From positions 1-64,000 of the forward strand of contig JBFMHP010000025.1 in assembly GCA_040752855.1 (NCBI GenBank): 64,000 bases of DNA, written 5' to 3'. The stretch is from JBFMHP01 sp040752855 (lineage in GTDB: Bacteria > Pseudomonadota > Gammaproteobacteria > RBG-16-57-12). The translations under genes were made by a program, and so were the position numbers. Positions 28,705 to 38,458 of this stretch are shown piece by piece. Within the stretch, counting starts at the first letter, position 1; each line of letters starts with the position of its first letter. Under the pieces are notes generated by a model that did no database searches, was not told where the DNA came from, and saw nothing but the letters and a program-made list of their open reading frames with translations.

Positions 28705-29754
28705 ATGCCTGATACCTTTTCCCTCGATCTCCCTTATGCCTTCGGTAAACCCGAGGCGACCGGAGTTCTGCGCAGTATGCCGGAAGATTTCTTCGTTGAA
28801 GAAGTCCTGGGCTTCAGCCCGGAAGGGGAGGGCGAGCATGTGTGGCTGTGGATCGAGAAACGCAACTGCAATACCGAGTGGGTGGCCGAGCAACTGGCGC
28901 GTCTGGCTGGGGTGCCACATGGCGCGGTGAGTTATTCCGGCCTCAAGGATCGCGTCGCGGTAACCCGCCAGTGGTTTTCCGTGCACTTGCCGGGCAAGGA
29001 CGCGCCGGAGTGGTCGTCACTTAATTCCGAGCAATTTACCGTGAAGGAAGCAGTGCGCCACCGCAGCAAATTACGGCGCGGCACCCACCGCTCCAATCGA
29101 TTCGTGATCCGCCTCCGCGAGGTTGCCGGGGAGCGCGCGGCGCTTGAGGCGCGGCTGGCGATGATCGCGCGTTCCGGAGTGCCGAATTATTTTGGCGAGC
29201 AGCGCTTCGGCCATCAGGGCGGCAATCTGGATCAGGCGCTCAAGATGTTCGGCGGGTGGCGGATCAAGGATCGCCACAAACGCAGCATGTATCTCTCCGC
29301 CGCGCGGTCCTATCTGTTCAATCAGGTCCTCGCGCGCCGGGTGGTTCAAGGCAGCTGGGATCAGATTCTGCCCGGCGAGGCGGCCATCCTGGCGGGCAGC
29401 CATAGTTTTTTCGTGGTCGATGAGGTCGACGCCGAGATTCTGCGGCGCGTACAGTGCATGGATATTCACCCTTCGGGTCCGATGTGGGGACGCGGGGACG
29501 TGCCATGCAGCGGGCAAGTGGCGGAGCTCGAGCGCGTCATCGCCGAGGAGTTACCGGCGTTTCGTCGCGGCCTGGAGGGCGCGGACCTCAGGCAGGAGCG
29601 TCGTGCGCTGCGGTTGCAGGTCATGGACCTGGAGTGGCACTGGAGCGATGCTTCTACGCTGGAGTTGAGGTTTGGGCTTGGCCGAGGCGAATACGCCACC
29701 GCCGTGGTGCGCGAGTTGGCCGTCTGTACTGAGATAGCGAAGGGCAGTTCATAG
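28705..29754 (+). CDS. truD: tRNA pseudouridine(13) synthase
   Basis: 349 residues. PEDFFVEEVLGF at the start, WIEKRNCNTEWVAEQLARLA, the catalytic YSGLKDRVAVTRQWFSV (Asp in KD), and PNYFGEQRFGHQGGN are the TruD motifs. It modifies U13 of tRNA-Glu. It is only 8 bp after ispF. The common downstream neighbour surE is absent, so this marks the end of the conserved block. Confidence 0.96.
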   Translation: MPDTFSLDLPYAFGKPEATGVLRSMPEDFFVEEVLGFSPEGEGEHVWLWIEKRNCNTEWVAEQLARLAGVPHGAVSYSGLKDRVAVTRQWFSVHLPGKDAPEWSSLNSEQFTVKEAVRHRSKLRRGTHRSNRFVIRLREVAGERAALEARLAMIARSGVPNYFGEQRFGHQGGNLDQALKMFGGWRIKDRHKRSMYLSAARSYLFNQVLARRVVQGSWDQILPGEAAILAGSHSFFVVDEVDAEILRRVQCMDIHPSGPMWGRGDVPCSGQVAELERVIAEELPAFRRGLEGADLRQERRALRLQVMDLEWHWSDASTLELRFGLGRGEYATAVVRELAVCTEIAKGSS

Positions 29755-30026
29755 CAGCCTTACCCGCCAGCACCGCTTTTCCGTCACGCCTCCGGAAGCC
29801 GATGCGCGTGCGCCCGGCGATAATAAACGCCTCTAAATCCGAATCAAAACAATAAGCTAAACTCGGCTTCGGTTTGTTCGTGGCCTGGCTCCGGATTCCT
29901 CTCGCCTCCCACTGCGCCGTTTGACGCTAAAATAATTGCGAAAATGCGGCCCATATCTCACAAGTTTAGTGATGTATTGTCGATAACCCTTGCAGCGCTG
30001 TTCAAACGACATATGCGAGGGGTTCC

Positions 30027-30401
30027 ATGAAATTCACGAAATCTGCTCTGCTTTTCACCACGCTCTTAGGCTGTATTACATCGCAGGCGCATGCCGATGA
30101 GTACTACACCGGCGTCATGTCTGCTCTCCAGCAGAACTACAAAGAGGCGTACTCCTTACTAAAGCCCCTATCGGACAAGGGGGATCCCCGCGCGATATTC
30201 AATCTGGCGCTCATGTACCACGCGGGATTGTTTGTTGAATTCGACGAGAAAAAGGCCGTGGAACTCTACCAGGAGGCGGCCAAGCTTGGCGTTCGCGAGG
30301 CGCAGCAGTTCTTGGCGGCGGGATATCGGGAAGGCTGGTTCGGGCTGCCGATGGATTACGAGAAATACAAATTTTGGATGGGGCAATTGGGCGAGCTGTG
30401 A
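30027..30401 (+). CDS. Small secreted Sel1-repeat protein
   Basis: 124 residues behind a GAGGGG ribosome site. It has an N-terminal signal peptide ending near SQAHA, and then Sel1/TPR-like helices: YKEAYSLLKPLSDKGDPRAI, FNLALMYHAG and KKAVELYQEAAKLGVREAQQ. That is about two repeats, short for the family. Such periplasmic proteins usually mediate protein contacts; no specific role can be assigned. It is a single gene with its own terminator. Confidence 0.75.
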   Translation: MKFTKSALLFTTLLGCITSQAHADEYYTGVMSALQQNYKEAYSLLKPLSDKGDPRAIFNLALMYHAGLFVEFDEKKAVELYQEAAKLGVREAQQFLAAGYREGWFGLPMDYEKYKFWMGQLGEL

Positions 30402-30416
30402 CTCGCTCTGGGGGGT

Positions 30417-30448
30417 AGCCGATGGGTAGCCATACCCATCGGCTTTTT
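30417..30448 (+). terminator. Rho-independent terminator of the Sel1-repeat gene
   Basis: AGCCGATGGGT (30417 on) pairs perfectly with ACCCATCGGCT, around a loop of AGCCAT, followed by TTTTT. It lies 16 bp after the stop codon. Confidence 0.9.
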
Positions 30449-30629
30449 CGTTTGTGCGGTTAGAGTCGACAGCCTCGCGCCGTTTGGTTACTGTAGGGGC
30501 GCAAAAAGCATCAAGCAAAAGACAAAAAATTAAGTGTTGTCTTGGTCTCAGTAGGCCGATAAAGTTAAAATCGTCTTATTTTATAAAACACCAATACTAA
30601 AGACTTATAACGAATGATGCGGGTTTTAG

Positions 30630-31553
30630 GTGTATAAGCGCACGGTTTTTCTTCTGTTTGTCGCCCTTTTCACACTGGTTCCTGTCGCCAATGGTGTCAC
30701 CGAGGAATCTGCGCGGGTTGCGGTGGTTTATCCCCAGGGTTCCGCCGCCTATGGCAAGGTCTTCGACGAAATCATTGAAGGCATCAGTGCAACGACCCCA
30801 CTGGAAGTCACGCGCATCCCGATCGCCGATGATGCCACGAATCAGGCCGTGCATGCCGAGATTGCGAAGAATAACGTTAAAGGCGTGATCGCGCTCGGAC
30901 AAACCGCCCTTCAACCTCAAACTTCTCAATCCGCCACGCCGGTTATCTATGGTGGCACTGCTGTCATGCCCGGAGTCGAGAACGGCATCAGCCTGATGGG
31001 GGATCCGGAACTGTTTTTCGCCAAGCTGAAGGCATTTGCACCTAAAGTTAAAAGGGTATTTACCGTCTACAATGAGCAAAACAGCGGCTGGTTGATCGAA
31101 CGATCCAAGCGGGCCGCCGCCAAGCGGAACCTGGAGTTGCGTGCCTATGCGGCCGAGGATCTGCGCGATGCGGTGTTGAAGTTCAAGGTCATTTTCGACG
31201 AGGCGCGCGATACCACCGATGCGATTTGGCTCACGCTCGACAACGTGATACCCGATAAGACGGTGTTGCCCCTGGCGCTCGAAGTCTCCTGGGAGCGACG
31301 CGTCATCGTATTTTCAAACAATCCGCTGCATACCAAGCGCGGGGCGTTGTTCTCATTGTATCCAGACAATCGCCGCATGGGTGAGAGTCTTGGGAACATG
31401 CTGCTGCGCCAATTGAAAGACACGGGCAAACCGGAACTGGTGCCGCTGTCGGACATGAAGATGGCGATCAATGAGAGAACCGCCGCGCACCTGGGATTGA
31501 CTCTGGAGGGCGCAGATTATCAGCAGTTTGATTTGGTTTACCCGAGCAGATGA
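30630..31553 (+). CDS. ABC-type substrate-binding protein (ABC_sub_bind family)
   Basis: 307 residues from a GTG start at 30630 (no ATG in frame). A signal peptide (VFLLFVALFTLVPVANG) is followed by a two-lobe fold of the ABC_sub_bind/TrpX-like kind: ARVAVVYPQGSAAYGKVFDE, KGVIALGQTAL, FAPKVKRVFTVYNEQNSGWL and ALEVSWERRVIVFSNNPLHT. No transporter genes are near. The histidine kinase frame begins at or before its stop, so it is probably a periplasmic ligand sensor for that kinase. Confidence 0.8.
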   Translation: MYKRTVFLLFVALFTLVPVANGVTEESARVAVVYPQGSAAYGKVFDEIIEGISATTPLEVTRIPIADDATNQAVHAEIAKNNVKGVIALGQTALQPQTSQSATPVIYGGTAVMPGVENGISLMGDPELFFAKLKAFAPKVKRVFTVYNEQNSGWLIERSKRAAAKRNLELRAYAAEDLRDAVLKFKVIFDEARDTTDAIWLTLDNVIPDKTVLPLALEVSWERRVIVFSNNPLHTKRGALFSLYPDNRRMGESLGNMLLRQLKDTGKPELVPLSDMKMAINERTAAHLGLTLEGADYQQFDLVYPSR

Positions 31554-31566
31554 CAGTAACGTAAGC

Positions 31567-33108
31567 GTGACCAACACACACCCGGAAAAGAAGCTTCGCA
31601 GCTTTCGACAGCAGCTGATGTTGATAGTCAGCATTGGACTGCTGACAGTGGCAATCGCGTCATCTCTGAGTACGGCGTACGTGACGGCCTGGTATCTTCG
31701 CGGTCAAATGATCAGCGAAGGACTGCAAGTGACTGAGTCCTTGGCGAGGCAATCCGTGCTCGCCCTGCTGTATGACAGCGGCGACAACGCCGAGGATGCT
31801 GTCCAAGCGGCCATGGGGTTCCCGGAGATCGAAAACGTCATGATCGTCACGGCGGATCATCGGGTGCTGCTGAAAAGAGGAGCCGGCATCCAAGAGCAGG
31901 ATGCCAAGGAGGGAAACAGCCGAGTCCCCGCTCTTTACCGCGAAACGATCGGCCATTGGTATTTCATCGCCCCGGTTTTTTCGGAGACCCAGTTGCTTTC
32001 CGAAGAGAGCAAGATGTTTCTGCAAACCCAGCACGAGCATGAGTTGCTCGGCTATGTCATGGTCGGCAAGCGCAAAAGCGGCTTGCACCGCGCGCAAACC
32101 TACACGGTGCTGAATAATATCGGTATCACCATGGTGAGCTCAGTGCTTTTGCTCTTGGTGCTGCGCCGATCCTTCAGCCGTTTGACCCGTCCACTGAACG
32201 ATCTCTCCGAGGTCATGGGGCGTGCTCAAGAGGGGAAAGAGGCCTATGCCAAGCTCGAGGGGCCGAATGAGGTTGTGCGCATTGCAACCGCCTTTAACAA
32301 GATGAAGGCGGCCTTGGATGAGCGTGATCAGCAACTGCGGCAGCATAATGTCGTGTTGGAGCGCCAAGTCGCGGAACGCACTCAGGAGCTGTCGTATGCA
32401 CTCGAGATGGCGGTGCAGGCGAACCGGAACAAATCATATTTTTTGTCTAGCGTCAGCCACGAGTTGCGCACTCCGCTGCAATCCATAATAGGCTACAGCG
32501 ATCTCATTTTGGATGGCCTTGTGGCCGAAGATGACCAAATCAGGCATGACATCGAAACCATATTGCGGAACGCGACCAACCTGCTCAACATGATCAATTC
32601 GATTCTCGATATGGCGAAAATCGAATCCGGGGCCGTCGATGTGTCATTGTCCATGGTCGATTTGGAGAGTGTCGCCACGCAGGCCATCGAGACCATCAAG
32701 CCGCTGCTGACGGAGAACGGCAATGTGCTGGAGACTGATCTCAGGATCGACCGCCGGCAGATGCTGACCGATGAAGCCAAGATTCGTCAGATCATGTTGA
32801 ACCTGATCGGCAATGCGACAAAGTTCACCCATCGGGGGAAAGTTCGCTTCGAAGTCGCCACCAATGAGAACGGCGTGGAGATGGTCGTGGCGGATACCGG
32901 AATCGGCATGAGCGAGGAGCAATTGACGCGGATTTTTGAGCCGTTTTATCAGGCGGAGGGCGGGCTCACCCGGCGCTTCCAAGGCACCGGGCTTGGCTTG
33001 GCGATCAGCAAACAGTTTGCGCAGGCGCTGGGCGGAGATATCAGGGTGGAGAGCAAGCTGGGTGCGGGTACCCGGTTTTATGTTTCGATACCGTACGCAA
33101 AAGGTTGA
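31567..33108 (+). CDS. Membrane sensor histidine kinase
   Basis: 513 residues if GTG 31567 is used; the frame is open back to a TTG at 31528 inside the preceding gene, and neither start has a good ribosome site. Order: TM helix (LMLIVSIGLLTVAIASSLST), periplasmic double-Cache-like region, TM helix (MVSSVLLLLVLRRSF), HAMP, coiled coil, HisKA with SSVSHELRTPLQSIIGYSD (phospho-His), then an HATPase domain with N box LNLIGNATKFTH, G1 VVADTGIGM and G2 GTGLGLAIS. All catalytic boxes are intact. The likely partners are the upstream binding protein as input and the downstream REC-REC-PAS-GGDEF-EAL protein as output. Confidence 0.92.
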   Translation: MTNTHPEKKLRSFRQQLMLIVSIGLLTVAIASSLSTAYVTAWYLRGQMISEGLQVTESLARQSVLALLYDSGDNAEDAVQAAMGFPEIENVMIVTADHRVLLKRGAGIQEQDAKEGNSRVPALYRETIGHWYFIAPVFSETQLLSEESKMFLQTQHEHELLGYVMVGKRKSGLHRAQTYTVLNNIGITMVSSVLLLLVLRRSFSRLTRPLNDLSEVMGRAQEGKEAYAKLEGPNEVVRIATAFNKMKAALDERDQQLRQHNVVLERQVAERTQELSYALEMAVQANRNKSYFLSSVSHELRTPLQSIIGYSDLILDGLVAEDDQIRHDIETILRNATNLLNMINSILDMAKIESGAVDVSLSMVDLESVATQAIETIKPLLTENGNVLETDLRIDRRQMLTDEAKIRQIMLNLIGNATKFTHRGKVRFEVATNENGVEMVVADTGIGMSEEQLTRIFEPFYQAEGGLTRRFQGTGLGLAISKQFAQALGGDIRVESKLGAGTRFYVSIPYAKG

Positions 33109-33283
33109 CGGTGCAAATAGGCCTGTAGCGTATGGCGCGTACTTTAGCTACAGAGTTCGAATTTCCGTCATTCCGGCGCGTTCAGGAAGCGAGATTTTGC
33201 GGTCTGTATCTGAATGACGGCATTTCACCAGGGATGGAGCATGATGCCATGACAATGGCATCGAACAGTCCCCTCAAAGTGAA

Positions 33284-35806
33284 GTGGTAAATAAAGTGCA
33301 GGACCTGAGCATACTTGTCTTCAATCTCGATAGCGCACAACGCGCGGCTATCTGCGATGTCTTGAGAAAGGCAGGGTATACCCGTCTGGTCGAGGCAGTC
33401 GACAGCGGTCAGGCGGTCTCCGCCTTGGTGAACAGCGTGATCAATCTCGTGATCAGCGACGTTGACCTGGGCGACCTTGACGGCTGGCGGTTGACGCGGT
33501 TGATTCGATCCGGCGCGCTTTCGATTTCGCCTGATGCACCCGTGATCATCGTCTCAACCGTCTATAGCGAACGTATCGCTGAAGCAACCTCGAAGGAATA
33601 CCAGGTCAATCACTTCATGACCTTGAGAGAACTGGACAAGCTGCCTGCCGTGGTTGCAGAGCTCGCGGGAATTGAGCATCGGGAGGTGATGAAGTCGAAA
33701 TTGCTCGTGATTGAAGATTTTCACGACACCGTCAATCTCATTCAGCGGGTGCTGGGCAATCGATTCGATATCGAAGTGGCAAACACCGGGCGCGATGGTC
33801 TGGAGGCATGGAAAAGAGGCCGCCATGAGCTGGTGCTGTTGGATGTGATGCTGCCCGAGATGTCCGGGCAAGAAGTGCTCAAAGAGATACTGGCCATCCA
33901 GCCCAGTCAAGCGATTGTGATGATGACGGCGCACTCCAGTCCAAAGCGAGCAGGGGAGCTGATATTGGCTGGCGCGGTGGATTTTCTGCCAAAACCGTTT
34001 CGCGCGGAACAGCTGCGGCAGGTGTGCGAGATAGCCGCGAAACGCGAGGATTTTGTCGTCAGCAACAAACAATTCTTCCAGCATCAGGCGGAGCTGTTTC
34101 ATGAAAAAGAGCTGGCGCAAAAAACATTGCAAGCCATCGCCGACGGTGTGATCACCACCGATGCGCAGGGGAGGGTGGAATATCTAAATCCCATGGCGGA
34201 GAAATTGACCGGCTGGGCAGTCGCGGAGGCGAAGGGGCAGTATTCCGCAAAGATCCTGAATGTCTATCAAGAATCCACGCTGATCGAAGTCGATGATCCG
34301 CTGACGAAATGTTTGCGCGCCGGAGTGGCCATTCAGAATGAGCGTCCGATCAGTTACCGCAATCGCGACGGACATGAGCTGAAGATTGATCATGTGACCT
34401 CGCCCATTGCAAATCAAAAAGGGAATCTGGTGGGCGCGGTCATGGTGTTTCGCGATGTCACCGAGGCGCACGAGCTGGAATTGAAGCTCGAATATCAGGC
34501 CAGCCATGACATGCTCACCGGACTGACCAATCGCGCCGCGTTCGAGGAGCGCCTCAAGCTGGTGTTGGAAAACAGGTTGCATCATCAGGACGAGTACACC
34601 CTCTGCTACATCGATCTCGATCAATTCAAGGTGATCAATGACACCTGCGGCCACGGTGCTGGTGATCAGCTCCTGCAGCATATTTCAAAAGTGATGCTGC
34701 AAAATATCCGCAAGCATAGCGATACCTTGGCACGCTTCGGCGGGGATGAATTTGTCCTCTTGCTCGAAGATTGTCCGCTGGATCAGGCGACGCGCATCGC
34801 GGAGCAAATCTGCCAGTCGGTTCAGGAATACCGCTTTATCTACGACAACAAGACCTTTGTCATCGGTGCGAGCATCGGAGTGGTGCCGCTGACACTGGAT
34901 GTGCTATCGGTGCACGATTTGCTGAGCATGGCCGACAGCGCCTGCTATATCGCCAAGGAAAAGGGGCGCAACCGCGTCCACATCCTGCAAGTCGATGACA
35001 AGGAGCTGATCCAGCGCCGCGGCGAGATGCAGATTGTGTCCAAGATCAATGAGGCGATCGAGACCGACAATTTCTCGCTGTTTTATCAGCGCATCCAGGC
35101 GCTGAACGAAAACAATAACGCCGGCGATCACATCGAAATTCTCGTCAGGCTGAACGACGGAAACGGCGGCTACCTGGCCCCCGGCTTTTTCCTCTCGGCG
35201 GCGGAACGATACAATCTCTCCCCCAAGCTTGATCGCTGGGTGCTGACGGCCACCTTGCGGACTCTGGCCGAGCATGAAGATTATTTGTCACGCCTCGATA
35301 TCTGCGCCATCAACCTCTCCGGACTCAGTTTCTGTGATGAAACCTTTGCGGCTTTCGTTGAACAGCAGTTTGAAGTTTTTGGCATTCCGCCCCGGAAGAT
35401 CTGTTTCGAAGTCACGGAAACCGCCGCAATCGGCAATATTGCATTGGCGAGCGATTTTATTCACCGCATCCGGAGTCTCGGCTGTTCCTTCGCCCTGGAT
35501 GATTTCGGCAGCGGCATGTCATCGTTCGCCTACCTCAAACGCCTGCCCATCGATTTTTTGAAAATTGACGGCTTGTTCGTCAAAGACATCCTGATTGATT
35601 CATTCGATCGCGCGATGGTGAACTCCATCAACGATATCGGCCACGTGTTCGGTCTCAAGACCATCGCCGAATACGTCGAGACCCCGGCGGTTGCCGCCGA
35701 ATTGAACAAGATTGGCATCGACTATGTGCAAGGGTATGCGATTTCCAAACCGGAGCCGCTGGAGGTGTTGCTGATGAGCGCGCGCGAAACCAGTCAATTT
35801 GCTTGA
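33284..35806 (+). CDS. REC-REC-PAS-GGDEF-EAL response regulator
   Basis: 840 residues from GTG 33284 (start uncertain). REC1 (8-125) keeps an Asp (LVISDVDLGDLDGWRL) but lacks a clear lysine and is probably degenerate. REC2 (about 138-255) is canonical: LLVIEDFHD, LVLLDVMLPEMSG, MMTAHS and LPKPFRAEQL. A PAS domain and a GGDEF domain with ARFGGDEF follow. The inhibitory site reads KHSD instead of RxxD. In the EAL domain the motif is EIL (IEILVRL), with DDFGSG and KIDG kept, so phosphodiesterase activity is uncertain. It most likely makes c-di-GMP when REC2 is phosphorylated by the neighbouring kinase. Confidence 0.92.
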   Translation: MVNKVQDLSILVFNLDSAQRAAICDVLRKAGYTRLVEAVDSGQAVSALVNSVINLVISDVDLGDLDGWRLTRLIRSGALSISPDAPVIIVSTVYSERIAEATSKEYQVNHFMTLRELDKLPAVVAELAGIEHREVMKSKLLVIEDFHDTVNLIQRVLGNRFDIEVANTGRDGLEAWKRGRHELVLLDVMLPEMSGQEVLKEILAIQPSQAIVMMTAHSSPKRAGELILAGAVDFLPKPFRAEQLRQVCEIAAKREDFVVSNKQFFQHQAELFHEKELAQKTLQAIADGVITTDAQGRVEYLNPMAEKLTGWAVAEAKGQYSAKILNVYQESTLIEVDDPLTKCLRAGVAIQNERPISYRNRDGHELKIDHVTSPIANQKGNLVGAVMVFRDVTEAHELELKLEYQASHDMLTGLTNRAAFEERLKLVLENRLHHQDEYTLCYIDLDQFKVINDTCGHGAGDQLLQHISKVMLQNIRKHSDTLARFGGDEFVLLLEDCPLDQATRIAEQICQSVQEYRFIYDNKTFVIGASIGVVPLTLDVLSVHDLLSMADSACYIAKEKGRNRVHILQVDDKELIQRRGEMQIVSKINEAIETDNFSLFYQRIQALNENNNAGDHIEILVRLNDGNGGYLAPGFFLSAAERYNLSPKLDRWVLTATLRTLAEHEDYLSRLDICAINLSGLSFCDETFAAFVEQQFEVFGIPPRKICFEVTETAAIGNIALASDFIHRIRSLGCSFALDDFGSGMSSFAYLKRLPIDFLKIDGLFVKDILIDSFDRAMVNSINDIGHVFGLKTIAEYVETPAVAAELNKIGIDYVQGYAISKPEPLEVLLMSARETSQFA

Positions 35807-36269
35807 ACAGCTTCAACGAGTATCAAGCCAATCAGCCGGAGAGCATTGTTTCAATTGTATTGGCTATCGCGTGTTGGCGATCATCACGGCGCTTTTTCCT
35901 TATCGGTTATTTAGAATATTCTTACATGATGTAAAGAAAAGTTGCTGCCGCGTGGGAGTAGGTGGCAAGCGAACGCATCCGTCCCTGCCGTATCCAGTTT
36001 ATTTTTCAAGCCTGCTTGTTCCGCGAAAGTGCTTGTGCCTAGAATGAGCAATCCTGTGAAGTGCTGTTTGTGTTGTTTTCCAGGAAGGCCACACACGGAT
36101 TCAAACCCATGCATCCTGCCTGGATGTTCGGACCGGTACTGCAGGGTTCGCGAAGACAGATCGTTATGTAATCCTCCTGCCTTCATGATCCATCTCAGGT
36201 CTGTTGTTGCGGGGCGTATGGGCGTGCGTCCGGTGATGAAGCATGTACGATGGATACTGAGGGGGAAAT
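35807..36269. other. Intergenic region, no gene seen
   Basis: 463 bp between the c-di-GMP protein and the secreted HAF-repeat protein. Only short chance reading frames occur. I looked for a c-di-GMP riboswitch and found no matching conserved core. A GGGGG ribosome site precedes the next gene. Confidence 0.45.
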
Positions 36270-38423
36270 ATGAAGGGGGTTCCGTTCAAGCCGGTGCTTG
36301 GCGCGGCGTTGCTCGCACTGTTGCCAGGTATCGCAATATCAGGCAACTATGATGATGCCGAAGGGTGGTCGAATAGCTATTCCGGCAACGCGCAAAAGTC
36401 CTATTTCTATGCGCGGTATGATCAAGATGACGACGGTCGGGATGGGCGCGATGACGATGACAGTGACCATAAAAATAAGCCGCAACGCACCAAGAAGCCC
36501 CGGAACAGCGCTACGCCATCGCCACAACCGACGTTAACGCCTACGCCAGCTCCCTCGGCAACACCTACGCCGGCTCCATCAGCAACACCTGCGCCGGCTC
36601 CAGCACCAGCACCAACGCCAGCACCATACCCAATACCGACTCCGGTGCCGAATCCACCGACGCCCGGTCCTTTGAGCCCGCTTCCCTACGCGTGCGGCGG
36701 CTGTCATGCGATGCCTTCGCGGACGGGCACCGGCTTTCCGTACCCCAACATATGCTCGGCGACTGCAACCGATGCCAAGTTGACCAACATGGCAGGCTTT
36801 GCCATGGTCCCGGCGGCGGACATCCTGGCGGCCCGGGATGCCATCTGTAACGGCGAAGTGATCGTGCTACCAACGCCGACACCTACACCGACGGGGTTGC
36901 CATACCCCGTGCCGACTCTGGTGCCGAATCCACCGACGCCCGATCCTTCGAGCCCGCTTCCTTACGCGTGCGGCTCGTGTCATGCGATGCCTTCGCGGAC
37001 GGGCACCGGCTATCCGTACCCCAACATATGCTCGGCGACTGCAACCGATGCCAAGTTGACCAACATGGCGAGCTTCGTCAACGTGCCGGCGGCGGACATC
37101 CTGGCGGCCCGGGACGCGATCTGTAACGGCGAAGTGGTGCCTGCGCCGACGCCAACAATCACACCGACACCGACGCCCGCACCGGAACTCCTGCCGGCGC
37201 CGACAGTGGAAGGTTACACACTGATCGATGTCGGCGACTTTGCAGAGGGATTGAACAATGCAGGCCAGACGATTGCGCTATCCTTCGATCCGGCAACCGG
37301 AAGCTATCAAGTTGCATTGATGCAGAGTGATGGAAGCAAGACTTCGCTGGGCACGCTTGGCGGGTATTATGTTAATCCAGTCATGATAAATGAGAACGGC
37401 GATGTGATTGGGATCTCCGATACCGCAAACTATTCATCCACCGGAGAGCAGCACGCGTTCCTTTGGCGGAGTGGCGTGGGTATGACAGATCTCGGAACCT
37501 TAGGCGGGCTCTACAGTTATCCAAATTGGATTTCCGGCAGCGGAGATGTTGTCGGGAGCGCATCAACCGCCTCCGGCGAACAACACGCGGTTTTATGGCA
37601 AAGCGGTGCAGGCATCATCGATCTCGGCACATTGGGTGGGCCTTACAGCGACGCTTCCCGCATTAACAGTCGCGGCGAGGTCATCGGTACATCCGATACC
37701 GCTTCCGGCGAACAACATGCCTTTTTGTGGCGGACTGGTGTAGGCATGACGGATCTGGGAACATTGGGCGGAACCTACAGTTATGCTGAAATCTTGACCG
37801 ACCAGGGGGATGTTATCGGGGTGTCAGAGACTGCTGCGGGGGAGAGTCATGCTTTCCTCTGGCAGAGCGGTGCCGGCATGACTGACCTGGGTACTCTGGG
37901 CGGCCCTGAAAGCAGAGTCACTGGCGTGGGTCCGAGCGGCGAAATCATCGGGGTATCCCTGACCGGCACCGGAGAATCGCATGCCTTCCTTTGGCAAAGC
38001 GGTGTCGGCATGATCGACCTGGGAACGTTGGGCGGCACCTGGAGCGACCCATTCAGTATTAACAGCAGCGGTGAAATTTTCGGAGTCTCCGAAACCGCTT
38101 CCGGAGAAGTGCACGCTTTTATCTGGCGGAGCGGTGCAGGCATGACCGATCTCGGCGCATTGGGCAGATCCTCCGTTTCCCTTAGCGGGGATAACAGCGC
38201 CGGCAAGATAGTGGGTTCATTGACGCCCAATGGCTTCGATGGCACTAACCATGCCGTGCTTTGGGATGGCGCGCAACTGATTGACCTCAACAGCCTGTTG
38301 GCGCCTGACTCAGGTTGGGTGCTTAATGAGGCCAATCAGATCAACGATAACGGCGTTATTCTTGGACGAGCGATCGTTAACGGCTATCACAGCCGTGCGT
38401 ACTTGCTAGTCCCCGCACCGTAA
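36270..38423 (+). CDS. Secreted protein with two CxxCH modules and HAF-repeat C-terminus
   Basis: 717 residues. A signal peptide (PVLGAALLALLPGIAISG) is followed by an acidic Asp/Gly stretch (50-66), a Pro-Thr-Ala linker (80-140), and two copies of a ~60-residue module. Each module reads YACG(G/S)CHAMPSRTGTG, then PNICSATATDAKLTNMA and DILAARDAICNG. The CxxCH motifs are at 142-146 and 234-238, and each module has four cysteines. Residues about 315-717 are HAF repeats (HAFLWRSGVGMTDLGTLGG and variants, at least seven), which probably build a beta-propeller. CxxCH suggests covalent haem, but each module also keeps C162/C193-type cysteines, so disulfides are an alternative. Function unknown; a surface or exported redox role is conceivable. 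Confidence 0.8.
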   Translation: MKGVPFKPVLGAALLALLPGIAISGNYDDAEGWSNSYSGNAQKSYFYARYDQDDDGRDGRDDDDSDHKNKPQRTKKPRNSATPSPQPTLTPTPAPSATPTPAPSATPAPAPAPAPTPAPYPIPTPVPNPPTPGPLSPLPYACGGCHAMPSRTGTGFPYPNICSATATDAKLTNMAGFAMVPAADILAARDAICNGEVIVLPTPTPTPTGLPYPVPTLVPNPPTPDPSSPLPYACGSCHAMPSRTGTGYPYPNICSATATDAKLTNMASFVNVPAADILAARDAICNGEVVPAPTPTITPTPTPAPELLPAPTVEGYTLIDVGDFAEGLNNAGQTIALSFDPATGSYQVALMQSDGSKTSLGTLGGYYVNPVMINENGDVIGISDTANYSSTGEQHAFLWRSGVGMTDLGTLGGLYSYPNWISGSGDVVGSASTASGEQHAVLWQSGAGIIDLGTLGGPYSDASRINSRGEVIGTSDTASGEQHAFLWRTGVGMTDLGTLGGTYSYAEILTDQGDVIGVSETAAGESHAFLWQSGAGMTDLGTLGGPESRVTGVGPSGEIIGVSLTGTGESHAFLWQSGVGMIDLGTLGGTWSDPFSINSSGEIFGVSETASGEVHAFIWRSGAGMTDLGALGRSSVSLSGDNSAGKIVGSLTPNGFDGTNHAVLWDGAQLIDLNSLLAPDSGWVLNEANQINDNGVILGRAIVNGYHSRAYLLVPAP

Positions 38424-38429
38424 GTCATC

Positions 38430-38458
38430 GCGCCCGGCATGACATCCATGCCGGGCGC
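38430..38458 (+). terminator. Candidate terminator hairpin
   Basis: GCGCCCGGCATG and CATGCCGGGCGC form a perfect 12-bp stem 6 bp after the stop codon, with a loop of ACATC. The U tract is poor (ATACTCCTT), so it may be a weak terminator or a transcript-stabilising hairpin. Confidence 0.6.

Noticed and set aside
35807..36269. c-di-GMP riboswitch upstream of the secreted protein
   Set aside because: Given the c-di-GMP genes nearby I looked for the conserved aptamer core here and in the other gaps of the signalling loci and saw none.
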